From contig CAVZRO010000019.1 in NCBI GenBank assembly GCA_963777625.1, positions 124,001 to 188,000 of the forward strand: a stretch of 64,000 nt of DNA, written 5' to 3'. The notes beneath the pieces were generated by a model. That model made no database searches. It was not told where the DNA came from and saw only the letters and a list, made by a program, of their open reading frames with translations. Below are positions 25,221 to 34,087 of this stretch, piece after piece (position 1 is the stretch's first letter; each line of letters begins with the position of its first letter). Source of the DNA: DATDIC01 sp963777625 (GTDB lineage Bacteria > Pseudomonadota > Alphaproteobacteria > Acetobacterales > Acetobacteraceae). The translations under genes and the position numbers were made by a program.

Positions 25221-25499
25221 TCAGCCCCGCCTTGCGCGCTTGTCGCCGGAATGGCCGGAGAAGGTGCGGGTCGGAGAGAATTCGCCGAACTTGTGGCCGA
25301 CCATGTTCTCGTTCACCTGCACTGGCAGGAATTTGCGGCCGTTATAGACGCCGAATGTCAGCCCGACGAACTGTGGCAGAATGGTCGAGCGCCGCGACCA
25401 GATGCGGATGATCTCGTTGCGGCCGGAGGTGCGCGCGGTCTCGGCTTTCTGCAACAGGTACCCGTCCACGAACGGGCCTTTCCAGACGGAGCGTGCCAT
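25221..25499 (-). CDS. rpsS: 30S ribosomal protein S19
   Basis: 92 residues: RSVWKGPFVDGYLLQKAE, IRIWSRRSTILPQFVGLTFG, VNENMVGHKFGEFSPTRTFS, GHSGDKRARRG. Complete family signature; forms the S13/S19 head region. Confidence 0.97.
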   Translation of the reverse strand: MARSVWKGPFVDGYLLQKAETARTSGRNEIIRIWSRRSTILPQFVGLTFGVYNGRKFLPVQVNENMVGHKFGEFSPTRTFSGHSGDKRARRG

Positions 25500-25503
25500 C
25501 GTC

Positions 25504-26334
25504 CTATTTACCCTTGTTCCGGCGACGGATGATCATGCTGTCCGTCCGCTTGTTGGCGCGAGTTTTGTATCCCTTGGTCGGCTTGCCCCAGGGCGTAACC
25601 GGATGCCGCCCGCCGGAGCTGCGGCCCTCGCCACCGCCCAGCGGATGATCGACCGGGTTCATCACCACGCCACGGTTGTGCGGGCGCTTACCCATCCAGC
25701 GAGTGCGGCCGGCTTTGCCGATCTTTTGATTCATGTTGTCAGGGTTGGAGACGGCGCCGATCGAGGCCATGCACTCGGCCCGCACCACCCGCAATTCGCC
25801 AGACATTAGTTTCAACTGCGCGTAGCCGGAGTCCTTGCCCACAAGCTGCGCATATGTTCCAGCCGAACGCGCGATCTTGCCGCCGGCCCCGGCCTTCATT
25901 TCGATATTGTGGATAATGGTGCCGACCGGAATGGATGCCAGCGGCATGGCATTGCCGGGCTTGATGTCGGCACGCTGGCCGGCCACCACGGTATCCCCGC
26001 TACGCAGCCGCTGCGGCGCGATGATGTAGGACAACTCGCCGTCGCGATACTTCAACAGCGCGATGAAGGCAGTGCGATTCGGGTCGTACTCCAGCCGCTC
26101 CACCGTGGCGGGCACGTCGAACTTGCGGCGCTTGAAATCGACATAGCGGTACGACTGCTTGTGCCCGCCGCCGCGGAAGCGCGACGTGATGCGCCCATGG
26201 TTGTTACGCCCGCCGGTGCCGATCTTGCCCTCGGTCAGCGCCTTGACCGGCTTGCCCTTCCACAGCTCGGAGCGGGCAATCAGCACGGTGCCACGCAAAC
26301 TGGGCGTGACCGGATTGTATGATTTCAGAGGCAT
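25504..26334 (-). CDS. rplB: 50S ribosomal protein L2
   Basis: 276 residues; peptidyl-transferase-proximal protein. Landmarks: [18 protein letters not shown] start ([19 protein letters not shown]), [20 protein letters not shown], and the C-terminal [20 protein letters not shown]-like block with the conserved histidine. Confidence 0.97.
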   Translation of the reverse strand: [276 protein letters not shown]

Positions 26335-26344
26335 CGGTCAGCTC

Positions 26345-26674
26345 TCACGTCAAACCGGAGGTGAAGTCGATCTGCTGGCCGGCAGCGAGCTTTACGAACG
26401 CCTTCTTCATGTCCGAGCGCTGCCCCGGCCGTCCCTTGAAGCGCTTGGTCTTGCCCTTCTGCACCAATGTGTTCACCGCCAGCACCTGCACGCCGAACAG
26501 ACCTTCGACAGCGGCCTTGATCTCGGGCTTGGTCGCATCCAGCGATACACGGAACACATATTGCCCCTGCTCCGACAGGAGCGTGGCTTTCTCGGTGATC
26601 ACCGGGTTGCGGATGATCTGGTACATGGCTTCGCGCGACAGGTTTGGTCGGCGCTTGGACTGTGTCTCGCTCAC
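26345..26674 (-). CDS. rplW: 50S ribosomal protein L23
   Basis: 109 residues with IIRNPVITEKATLLSEQGQY, KPEIKAAVEGLFGVQVLAVN and the basic loop TLVQKGKTKRFKGRPG. It lies at the tunnel exit and docks trigger factor and SRP. The ATG overlaps the rplD stop by four bases. Confidence 0.96.
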   Translation of the reverse strand: MSETQSKRRPNLSREAMYQIIRNPVITEKATLLSEQGQYVFRVSLDATKPEIKAAVEGLFGVQVLAVNTLVQKGKTKRFKGRPGQRSDMKKAFVKLAAGQQIDFTSGLT

Positions 26675-27345
26675 GCCGCCGCTCCTTCGTTTTCTGACGC
26701 GGCGGCCGGTTCGGCGGTCGCTCCAGTGCCGAGCCGCTGCTTCAGCCCTTCCACGCCGGCGCTGGTAATGACCAGCATGTCGTGGCGCAGGATATCGTAC
26801 ACGTTGGCGCCAATCGTCGGCAGCACGTCGATACCGGGGATGTTGCGGCTGACCCGCAGGAAGCCATCATCAACCGCATGGTCCACGATCAGCACCGACA
26901 CCCAGCCAAGTGCTTTCAACTTGCCCGCGAGTTCTTTCGTCTTCGTCAGTCCCTCGCCGCCTGCCGCTTCCAGCACGACCAGCTTGCCATCAATCTGCTT
27001 CTGCGACAGCGCCGAGATCAGGCCCAGCCGACGCACCTTCTTGTTCAGGCTGTACTCGTGGCTGCGCACGACAGGGCCGTGCACCACGCCGCCAGTGCGA
27101 AACTGCGGTGCGCGCAGGCTACCCTGTCGCGCATTGCCAGTACCCTTCTGGCGGTACGGCTTTCTCGTGGTGCCCTGGACCTCGCCCATGCCTTTCGTCT
27201 TGTGCGTGCCGGCGCGCCGTTTCGCGAGTTGCCAGTGAATCACCCGCGCCATGATGTCCGCGCGCGGAGTGCTGGCGAAAATCTCATCCGGCAACTCGGC
27301 CGTGCCGGCCTCGGCATTGTCCAGCGTCCTGATCGCGACTTGCAT
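26671..27345 (-). CDS. rplD: 50S ribosomal protein L4
   Basis: 224 residues. The tunnel loop is intact: THKTKGMGEVQGTTRKPYRQ, KGTGNARQGSLRAPQFRTGG, with GPVVRSHEYSLNKKVRRLGL. The C-terminus carries an Ala/Glu-rich tail. In E. coli L4 also represses the S10 operon; no matching leader was identified here. Confidence 0.96.
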   Translation of the reverse strand: MQVAIRTLDNAEAGTAELPDEIFASTPRADIMARVIHWQLAKRRAGTHKTKGMGEVQGTTRKPYRQKGTGNARQGSLRAPQFRTGGVVHGPVVRSHEYSLNKKVRRLGLISALSQKQIDGKLVVLEAAGGEGLTKTKELAGKLKALGWVSVLIVDHAVDDGFLRVSRNIPGIDVLPTIGANVYDILRHDMLVITSAGVEGLKQRLGTGATAEPAAASENEGAAA

Positions 27346-27356
27346 TGTCGTGTCCC

Positions 27357-28055
27357 TCAGCCGGCTGTTGGTTCTTGCAATTCGTGCAGCAACGCCGCCG
27401 GATAGGGCGCGTCGGCAGGGCGGGGGCGCTTCACCGCATCACGCACCAGCACGAAGCCGTTCTTCGCACCGGGCACCGCCCCCTTCACCATCAGCAGCCC
27501 ACGCTCAGCGTCGACCGCGGCAATTTCGAGGTTCAGCGTGGTGATCCGTTCCTGCCCCAGATGGCCGGCCATCTTCTTGTTCTTGAAAACCTTGCCAGGA
27601 TCCTGGCGGTTACCGGTAGAACCGTGGCTGCGATGGCTGATCGACACACCGTGGCTGGCTTCCAGGCCGCTAAAATTCCACCGCTTCATCGAGCCGGCGA
27701 AGCCCTTGCCCTTGCTGGTGCCACAGACATCGACACGCTGGCCGGCGACGAAATGCGCGGCAGAGAGGGTTGCGCCAGGCTCCAGGAGCGCGTCCGCGTC
27801 CACGCGAAACTCGGCCAGCTTGGCCTTGGGTTCCACTTTGCTTTTGGCGAAATGACCGCGGTTGGGCTTGGTCACGTTCTTCACCTTCGCCTTGCCCCAG
27901 CCAAGCTGAACGGCGGTGTAGCCGTCGGTCTCCGCCGTGCGTGCGGCGACCACCTGCAAATTATCCACGTGCAGCACGGTCACCGGCACGTGCGTACCGT
28001 CACCCCGGAACAGCCGCGTCATCCCGAGTTTTTTTGCCAGCAATCCGGTACGCAT
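27357..28055 (-). CDS. rplC: 50S ribosomal protein L3
   Basis: 232 residues from the ATG at 28055 (MRTGLLAKKLGMTRLF); an ATG 21 bases upstream is not conserved. The methylated-glutamine loop is present (GSTGNRQDPGKVFKNKKMAG). A palindromic repeat lies directly upstream, between it and rpsJ. Confidence 0.96.
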   Translation of the reverse strand: MRTGLLAKKLGMTRLFRGDGTHVPVTVLHVDNLQVVAARTAETDGYTAVQLGWGKAKVKNVTKPNRGHFAKSKVEPKAKLAEFRVDADALLEPGATLSAAHFVAGQRVDVCGTSKGKGFAGSMKRWNFSGLEASHGVSISHRSHGSTGNRQDPGKVFKNKKMAGHLGQERITTLNLEIAAVDAERGLLMVKGAVPGAKNGFVLVRDAVKRPRPADAPYPAALLHELQEPTAG

Positions 28056-28073
28056 CACAGCAATCCCTTGATG

Positions 28074-28124
28074 CACCTCTCCCGCTTGCGGGAGAGGTCG
28101 GATCGCGCAGCGATCCGGGTGAGG
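28074..28124. repeat. Two-hairpin intergenic repeat inside the S10 operon
   Basis: Two perfect palindromes lie in tandem: 28076-28085 with 28088-28097 (CCTCTCCCGC, 2-base loop) and 28099-28106 with 28110-28117 (CGGATCGC, 3-base loop), followed by GGGTGAGGG. This is the form of a widespread proteobacterial intergenic repeat. It fills most of the 93-bp gap between rpsJ and rplC. Confidence 0.8.
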
Positions 28125-28148
28125 GTAGTGCGAGCCATCACGATCACC

Positions 28149-28457
28149 TCAGATCTTGATCTCGACATCGACGCCAGCCGCCAGATCGAGCTTCATCAGC
28201 GCATCGACCGTTTGCGGCGTCGGTTCCACGATGTCCAGCAGCCGCCGATGGGTGCGGATTTCAAACTGCTCGCGGCTTTTCTTATCCACGTGCGGGGAGC
28301 GATTGACGGTAAACCGCTCGATATGCGTCGGCAGCGGAATGGGACCGCGGACGCGCGCACCCGTGCGCTTGGCGGTATTCACGATCTCCTTTGTGCTGTT
28401 ATCCAGCACGCGGTGATCGTACGCCTTCAGGCGTATGCGGATATTCTGGTTGTCCAT
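28149..28457 (-). CDS. rpsJ: 30S ribosomal protein S10
   Basis: 102 residues, first gene of the S10 block: NQNIRIRLKAYDHRVLDNST, GPIPLPTHIERFTVNRSPHV, DKKSREQFEIRTHRRLLDIV. It also acts as NusE in antitermination. A terminator-like hairpin separates it from tuf. Confidence 0.97.
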   Translation of the reverse strand: MDNQNIRIRLKAYDHRVLDNSTKEIVNTAKRTGARVRGPIPLPTHIERFTVNRSPHVDKKSREQFEIRTHRRLLDIVEPTPQTVDALMKLDLAAGVDVEIKI

Positions 28458-28478
28458 CGGTCCCCGGTTCCGTTCGGC

Positions 28479-28517
28479 GAAAACGATGCCGGCGCCCTGG
28501 CTACCCAGAGCGCCGGC
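28479..28517 (-). terminator. Hairpin between tuf and rpsJ
   Basis: A 13-bp stem (28488-28500 with 28505-28517, one G-U pair, 4-base loop) is followed on the minus strand by ATCGTTTTCG. It lies in the 74-bp gap after tuf and could reduce read-through into the S10 genes or stabilise the tuf mRNA end. Confidence 0.65.
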
Positions 28518-28531
28518 TCTCGTTGCAGCCC

Positions 28532-29722
28532 CTAAGCCGTGATCTTGGCGACGACACCGGCGCCAACCGTTCGACCGCCTTCGCGAATAGCGAAACGCAG
28601 CCCTTCATCCATCGCGATCGGCGCAATCAGCTCCACCGCCATCGATACATTGTCACCCGGCATCACCATTTCCGTGCCTTCCGGCAGATTGACCACGCCG
28701 GTCACGTCGGTGGTACGGAAATAGAATTGCGGCCGGTAATTGGTGAAGAACGGCGTATGCCGGCCGCCTTCTTCCTTGGTCAGGATATATGCTTCCGCCT
28801 GGAACTTCGTGTGCGGGGTGATCGAACCGGGTTTCGCCAGCACCTGGCCACGCTCGACCTCCTCGCGCTTCGTGCCGCGCAGCAGCGCGCCGATATTGTC
28901 GCCGGCCTCGCCGCGGTCGAGCAGCTTGCGGAACATCTCCACGCCGGTGACCACGGTCTTGGTGGTCGGGCGGATGCCGACGATCTCGACTTCATCGCCC
29001 ACCGTGACGACGCCGCGCTCGATACGGCCGGTCACGACAGTGCCGCGGCCGGAGATGGAGAACACGTCCTCGATCGGCATCAGGAACGGACGATCCGTCG
29101 CGCGCGTCGGCTGCGGGATGTAGCTATCGACGGCGTCCATCAGCTCCTTGATGGATTTCTCGCCGAGCTCCGGCTCCCGATCTTCCAGGGCGCACAGCGC
29201 GGAGCCCTTGACGACGGGGATATCATCACCCGGGAACTGGTAGGAGGAGAGCAGCTCGCGCACCTCCAGCTCGACCAGTTCCAGCAGCTCGGGGTCATCG
29301 ACCATATCGACCTTGTTCAGGTACACCACCAGTGCCGGCACACCGACCTGCCGGGCGAGCAGGATGTGCTCACGGGTCTGCGGCATCGGGCCGTCGGCGG
29401 CCGAGACCACCAGGATGGCGCCGTCCATCTGCGCGGCGCCGGTGATCATGTTCTTCACGTAGTCGGCGTGGCCGGGGCAATCGACATGGGCGTAATGCCG
29501 CTTGGCGGTCTCATACTCCACATGCGCGGTGGCGATCGTGATGCCGCGCGCCTTCTCCTCCGGCGCCTTGTCGATCTGATCATAGGCGGTGAAGGTGGCG
29601 CCGCCGGTCTTGGCCAGAACCTTGGTGATGGCAGCGGTCAGCGTGGTCTTGCCGTGGTCCACGTGGCCGATCGTGCCAACGTTGCAATGCGGCTTGGTGC
29701 GGGCGAATTTGGCCTTTGCCAT
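28532..29722 (-). CDS. tuf: Elongation factor Tu
   Basis: 396-residue GTPase delivering aminoacyl-tRNA. G motifs: GHVDHGKTTL near residue 19, DCPGHADYVKNM, NKVDMVDD and SALCALE. The C-terminal barrels are complete. It follows rpsG directly; fusA, normally between them, is absent. Confidence 0.98.
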   Translation of the reverse strand: MAKAKFARTKPHCNVGTIGHVDHGKTTLTAAITKVLAKTGGATFTAYDQIDKAPEEKARGITIATAHVEYETAKRHYAHVDCPGHADYVKNMITGAAQMDGAILVVSAADGPMPQTREHILLARQVGVPALVVYLNKVDMVDDPELLELVELEVRELLSSYQFPGDDIPVVKGSALCALEDREPELGEKSIKELMDAVDSYIPQPTRATDRPFLMPIEDVFSISGRGTVVTGRIERGVVTVGDEVEIVGIRPTTKTVVTGVEMFRKLLDRGEAGDNIGALLRGTKREEVERGQVLAKPGSITPHTKFQAEAYILTKEEGGRHTPFFTNYRPQFYFRTTDVTGVVNLPEGTEMVMPGDNVSMAVELIAPIAMDEGLRFAIREGGRTVGAGVVAKITA

Positions 29723-29767
29723 CGTCTTGTCTCCGTGGACCCGTGGTCCGTCCAGTGGTCTCTAATG

Positions 29768-30244
29768 CTACCAGCGGTAGTGGCTGAAGGCCTTGTTGGC
29801 CTCTGCCATCCGATGGGTGTCTTCACGTTTCTTTACCGCCGACCCGCGGTTGTTCACCGCATCCAGCAGCTCGTTCGACAGCCGGTCTTCCATCGTGTGT
29901 TCGCCGCGCTTGCGCGATGCATCGATGATCCAGCGGATCGCCAGGGCCTGGCGCCGCTCGGTGCGCACCTCGACCGGCACCTGGTATGTGGCGCCGCCGA
30001 CCCGCCGTGAACGGACTTCGACGGCCGGCTTAACATTGTCCAGCGCCTCGTGGAACATGCGCACCGGATCGGCCTGCTGGCCGCCGCGGCGGCGCAGCAC
30101 GTCCAATGCCGAATAGACGATGCCCTCGGCGACTGACTTCTTGCCGTCGTACATCAGCGCATTCATGAACCGGGTGATGACGACATCGCCGAACTTGGCG
30201 TCCGGCAGGATCTCACGTTTAACGGCGCGGCGGCGGCGGGACAT
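29768..30244 (-). CDS. rpsG: 30S ribosomal protein S7
   Basis: 158 residues with RRRRAVKREILPDAKFGDVV, VGGATYQVPVEVR and RWIIDASRKRGEHTMEDRLS. It initiates 30S head assembly. It follows rpsL by 12 bp. Confidence 0.97.
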   Translation of the reverse strand: MSRRRRAVKREILPDAKFGDVVITRFMNALMYDGKKSVAEGIVYSALDVLRRRGGQQADPVRMFHEALDNVKPAVEVRSRRVGGATYQVPVEVRTERRQALAIRWIIDASRKRGEHTMEDRLSNELLDAVNNRGSAVKKREDTHRMAEANKAFSHYRW

Positions 30245-30256
30245 CTGCGCGTTCCC

Positions 30257-30628
30257 CTATTTCGGCCGCTTGGCGCCGTACAGCGAGCGGCGCTGGCGGC
30301 GCTTGGCGATGCCCTGAGTGTCCAGGACGCCGCGTATAATATGGTACCGCACACCGGGCAGGTCCTTGACGCGCCCGCCACGGATCAGGACCACCGAGTG
30401 CTCCTGCAGATTATGACCTTCCCCGGGGATGTAGCTCACCACCTCGTACCCGTTGGTCAGGCGCACCTTTGCCACCTTCCGCAGGGCCGAGTTCGGCTTC
30501 TTCGGTGTGGTGGTATAAACGCGCGTGCAAACCCCACGCTTCTGCGGGCAACCGGCCAACGCCGGAACCGTGTTCCGGGTCTTTTGCGGCTCCCGCCCCT
30601 TGGCGATGAGCTGATTGATGGTGGGCAT
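30257..30628 (-). CDS. rpsL: 30S ribosomal protein S12
   Basis: 123 residues starting at the conserved MPTINQLIAKGR; in-frame codons upstream are leader. The decoding loops TTTPKKPNSALRKVAKV and GGRVKDLPGVRYHIIRG keep the lysines where changes give streptomycin resistance, so the protein is predicted sensitive-type. First gene of the str block. Confidence 0.97.
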   Translation of the reverse strand: MPTINQLIAKGREPQKTRNTVPALAGCPQKRGVCTRVYTTTPKKPNSALRKVAKVRLTNGYEVVSYIPGEGHNLQEHSVVLIRGGRVKDLPGVRYHIIRGVLDTQGIAKRRQRRSLYGAKRPK

Positions 30629-30841
30629 GGACCCTCTGTGTTTCGTCGTACCTGTCTCGGACCGTTGGCCACCTGATCGAACGTCGTCCACGGGCGAAAC
30701 CCGCGCGCGTGGCACTCCCACGTTTGCGGGTTCAGGACTTGCCAGTGGCCTGGGCTTCCGGTCTTCCGCCGGGAGCGGCGCCACAGGCGCGCGTGCCTGC
30801 GAAACGACGGCGACCGGCTAACCGGGTCACCGAGGGCGCGG

Positions 30842-30870
30842 AACCTAGTGGCGGGGTCGGGGGGTGTCAA
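30842..30870 (-). promoter_or_regulatory. Predicted sigma-70 promoter for the ribosomal block
   Basis: On the minus strand, TTGACA (30870-30865) is separated by exactly 17 bases from TAGGTT (30847-30842). The -35 is a perfect consensus. Transcription would start near 30835 and leave a leader of about 205 bases before rpsL, in which I see no gene. Position between the enolase-family gene and rpsL fits. Confidence 0.7.
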
Positions 30871-30935
30871 GCGGGTGGTGCCGCCGGGGCCGCAAAGCGG
30901 CCCAGCCTGACGCGCGCGGCCGAAATGCCGGCTGG

Positions 30936-32088
30936 TCAGCCACCCACCAGGTTCGCTTCGATATAGTCGAAATTGATGTCGTCGCCGAGACCCGGCCGTT
31001 GCGACAAACGCACGAACCCATCGCCGTCCATCGGATCCGGGCGGGCGTTCAGATATTGCGGCACCTCATCGTAATCCAGGAACGGGTGCAGCAGACCGCG
31101 TTCGTACCACCGGCCGTTCTTCTGCACGGCACACAGGGTCAGGTTGCCGGCGCCACTGCCATGTATCTCGCAATCCATGCCGAAGGCTTCAGCCAGGTGG
31201 ATAATCTTCAGGCTCGGCCCGATACCGCCGACATCGTGCACGCCGGTGCGGCTGATATCGCACGCTCCCGCCTTGATCCATTCGGCGCGGGTGTGGAATT
31301 TGCCATCCATGCTCTCCGGCCCGATCACCGGCATATCGAGATTGGCGGCGAGCCAGGCGTACGAACTCATCGACGCCTCGTTCATCGGTTCCTCGTACCA
31401 GGCGTAGTTCAGCTTCTGCAGTTCACGGCCCAGCCATAGCGCATCGCTGCGGGAATAGCCGTGATACGCGTCCAGCATCAGAGGCACATCGGGACCGACT
31501 GCCTCGCGCACCGCGGCGCAGGCTTTCACGTCCATTTTCGGATCCGGCGCGAAGGAGACCGGTTTCATCCAGGTGTGCAACTTGATCGCCTGGTAGCCGC
31601 GCCGAAGCAGTGCTTCCGCGAAGCGCGCATAGTCGTCCGCCGTGGCCAGGCCGCCCGCCATCTCATCGCCACACATTGTGCTGCCATAAGCGGGCACTTT
31701 GTCGCGATAGGCGCCAATCAGCCTATAAACCGGCACGCCGAGTTTGCGGCCCGCAAGGTCCCACAGGGCCATCTCCACGACCGCCAGCGTCCGGTCGCTG
31801 AGTTGGCCGGTACTGCCACGTTGCCAGTGGGCCAACTCCTGCCAGATCCGTTCACGATCGAACGGGTGCTGGCCGAGCAGGACCTTGCGCACGAAGCCAT
31901 CGATGAGGTGGGGCCGAACCACCTCCGTCGGGGCAAAGCAGTGACCTTCGCTTCCATCATCCGCGGTAATCGTCAGTAGAGGCTTGCCGCGCCTCATGCG
32001 GATCGCCGGGATGGCTGTGGCCGTCGCTGTCGCGCACCTGCTTCGAGATGTAGCGGAATATGCGGGTCCTGACATCGATGATTTTCAT
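30936..32088 (-). CDS. Mandelate racemase/muconate lactonizing enzyme-like protein, apparent frameshift near the N-terminus
   Basis: Enolase-superfamily enzyme abstracting a proton alpha to a carboxylate. From the ATG at 32088 the first 28 residues (MKIIDVRTRIFRYIS, DSDGHSHPGD) are in one frame and the remainder, from about 32010 (MRRGKPLLTITADDGSEGH), in another; one extra base explains it. The body has AIKLHTW, metal ligands in LMLDAYHGYS, WYEEPMNE and GPESMDG, and the terminal acid/base region TGVHDVGGIGPSLKIIHLAE. The substrate is unknown. It is last in the catabolic cluster. Confidence 0.8.
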
Positions 32089-32125
32089 TCTCGCGTCCTT
32101 TGGCGGGGCGAAGAGCTGGGTTGGC

Positions 32126-33283
32126 TCAGCCGATCACCACCAACTCGCGCGGGCGGCGGGACAGCAACTCGGCGCCGGTCTGGGTTATCAACACGTTGTC
32201 GATGATGCGGACGCCGAGATGCTCGGCATGGATGAACAGGTTTGGCTCAATCGAAACCACCATGCCCGCGCGCAGAGTGTAGCGGTTCCCGCCGAACATA
32301 TTGACCGGCTCGCCCCAGGACGGTGGAAAACCGGCGGCCAGGCCATAACCGGTCGTGTGCTGGCGGTAATCGTCCATGCCGGCTTCCACAAACACCCGCT
32401 TCGCTGCTTCATGGGGGACGGTGGTCGGCACGCCATCGCGCATCGCGGCGAGGCAGGCATCGGACGCCCGACGGACGACATCGTGCAACTCGACCAACCG
32501 TCTCGACGGTTCGCCATGGCTCCAGACCCGACCGATCGTGGAGGTATAGCGGCGAACCGCCGCCGCAACCTCCACATGCCCCGGGTCACCGCGTTGCAAC
32601 CGGCGGGTGGTCGGTGCGCCGAGCACGGTGCCGCAACGCTCGCCGGTGACGAGGTTCATGGTGCTGGCGGGCAGACCGCTACCGGCGGACAGCAACGTGT
32701 CGAATGCGGCGGCGGCAAGTTCCAGCTCGGTACGGCCTTCCGCGACGCGCCCCAGCAGCGCGTCCAGCGCCTCGCCGGCAATGCGGGCAGAGTCGCGGAT
32801 ATAGGCTTGCTCGCGCGGCGACTTGACCAGCTTCAGATCGAGCACAAGCGAGCTCGGCTCCGCCACCAGCGCGTCGCCCAGCATGGCTTTGATCCGGCCG
32901 TAATGATGCGGATGCAGATACCAGGACGGCACTTCCATACCCACGCGCGCGTTGCGCAACCCAAGCCCGCGCACCAGCCGTTCGAACGCGTCCATCGGAT
33001 CTTCTGGCTCACGCCCGTTCCAGCCGCGCACCTCGTCCACCAGCGTGTCGTCTTCCAGTTCGTTGCGGTCGGTCTCGCGGGCGAACATCACCAGCGGCGC
33101 GGGCTCGGCGGATAGCGGCAGACACTGGAACGAGGTGTAGCCCTTGGTATCGGAGCCGGTCAGCCAGTGCAGCGACACCGGATTGATCACCAGCAGCCAG
33201 TCCAGACCGGCCTCAGCGATTGCGCGGCGCGTGCGCTGCTGGCGGTCGCGGAATTCGGCTTCGGGGAAATCGTGCTTCGACAT
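32126..33283 (-). CDS. M24-family hydrolase, creatinase/ectoine-hydrolase-like
   Basis: 385 residues with an N-terminal creatinase domain and a pita-bread C-terminal domain. Metal-ligand positions of true aminopeptidase P look replaced: the paired aspartates align with Glu and Thr in GHVEVAAAVRRYTSTIGR, the ligand His with Tyr in TTGYGLAAGFPPSWGE, and the last Glu is not conserved in VRIIDNVL. This is the pattern of metal-independent creatinase and DoeA-type enzymes, so C-N bond hydrolysis of a small molecule is likelier than peptide cleavage. It lies between the transporter ATPase and the enolase-family gene. Confidence 0.8.
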   Translation of the reverse strand: MSKHDFPEAEFRDRQQRTRRAIAEAGLDWLLVINPVSLHWLTGSDTKGYTSFQCLPLSAEPAPLVMFARETDRNELEDDTLVDEVRGWNGREPEDPMDAFERLVRGLGLRNARVGMEVPSWYLHPHHYGRIKAMLGDALVAEPSSLVLDLKLVKSPREQAYIRDSARIAGEALDALLGRVAEGRTELELAAAAFDTLLSAGSGLPASTMNLVTGERCGTVLGAPTTRRLQRGDPGHVEVAAAVRRYTSTIGRVWSHGEPSRRLVELHDVVRRASDACLAAMRDGVPTTVPHEAAKRVFVEAGMDDYRQHTTGYGLAAGFPPSWGEPVNMFGGNRYTLRAGMVVSIEPNLFIHAEHLGVRIIDNVLITQTGAELLSRRPRELVVIG

Positions 33284-33287
33284 CGGC

Positions 33288-34082
33288 TTAGAATCCTCGA
33301 TCGGTTTCGACGTGGCGGCGGACCTCGGCTTCGACCTCGGCCCAGACCGCAGCCTTCAGCGTCGCGTAGGCAGGCGAAAGCTGCACGGCAACGGTGCGCG
33401 GCGTCGGCAAATGGTTCGGCAGCACAGCCTTCACGCGCCCCGGGCGCGCCGACAGAACGATGATGCGATCAGCGAGGATCAGCGCCTCATCGATGCTGTG
33501 GGTGATGAAAACGATCGTCTTGCCGCTTTGCGCATGGATGCGCAGCAGTTCCTCCTGCATCACCTGCCGGGTCATTGCGTCGAGCGCGGCGAACGGCTCG
33601 TCCATCAGCAGCACCTCGGGATCGGCTGCCAGGATGCGGGCCAAAGTGACGCGCTGCTGCATGCCGCCGGACAGTTCCGCCGGATAGTGATCCTCGAACC
33701 CGGTCAGCTTCACCAGGTCGATGAACAGGTCAGCGCGACGGCGCCGCTGCTGGCGGGGCATGCGCCGCATTCGCAGCCCGAACTCGACATTGCCGCGCAC
33801 GGTCTTCCACGGGAACAGCGCGTAGGACTGGAACACGACGCCGCAACGCGGCTCGATGCCGTGGATCGGCTCGCCGCGCAGTCGCAGTTCGCCGCGATCC
33901 GGGGACACGAAGCCGGCAAACATGTTCAGAATGGTCGATTTACCGCAGCCGGACGCACCCAGCAGGCAGACAAGCTCCCCCTCCGCGACATCCAGCGACA
34001 GGTTCTGCACCGCCATCACAGCGGTGCCACGGCCCGCGGCGAAGGACTTGGTAACATGCCGGGCAGAGAGGATAGGCTGCAT
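33288..34082 (-). CDS. ABC transporter ATPase, nitrate/sulfonate/taurine type
   Basis: 264 residues with Walker A GASGCGKST, Q-loop GVVFQSYALFPWKTV, signature LSGGMQQRVTLARIL, Walker B VLLMDEPFAALD and H-loop FITHSIDEA. This matches SsuB/TauB-class ATPases. The start at 34082 lies five bases after the permease stop. It energises uptake with the adjacent permease and binding protein. Confidence 0.9.
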   Translation of the reverse strand: MQPILSARHVTKSFAAGRGTAVMAVQNLSLDVAEGELVCLLGASGCGKSTILNMFAGFVSPDRGELRLRGEPIHGIEPRCGVVFQSYALFPWKTVRGNVEFGLRMRRMPRQQRRRRADLFIDLVKLTGFEDHYPAELSGGMQQRVTLARILAADPEVLLMDEPFAALDAMTRQVMQEELLRIHAQSGKTIVFITHSIDEALILADRIIVLSARPGRVKAVLPNHLPTPRTVAVQLSPAYATLKAAVWAEVEAEVRRHVETDRGF

Positions 34083-34087
34083 GAAAA

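Noticed and set aside
28460..28531. tRNA gene between tuf and rpsJ, suggested by a hairpin
   Set aside because: Only one stem is present, with no anticodon or T arm; it fits a terminator.
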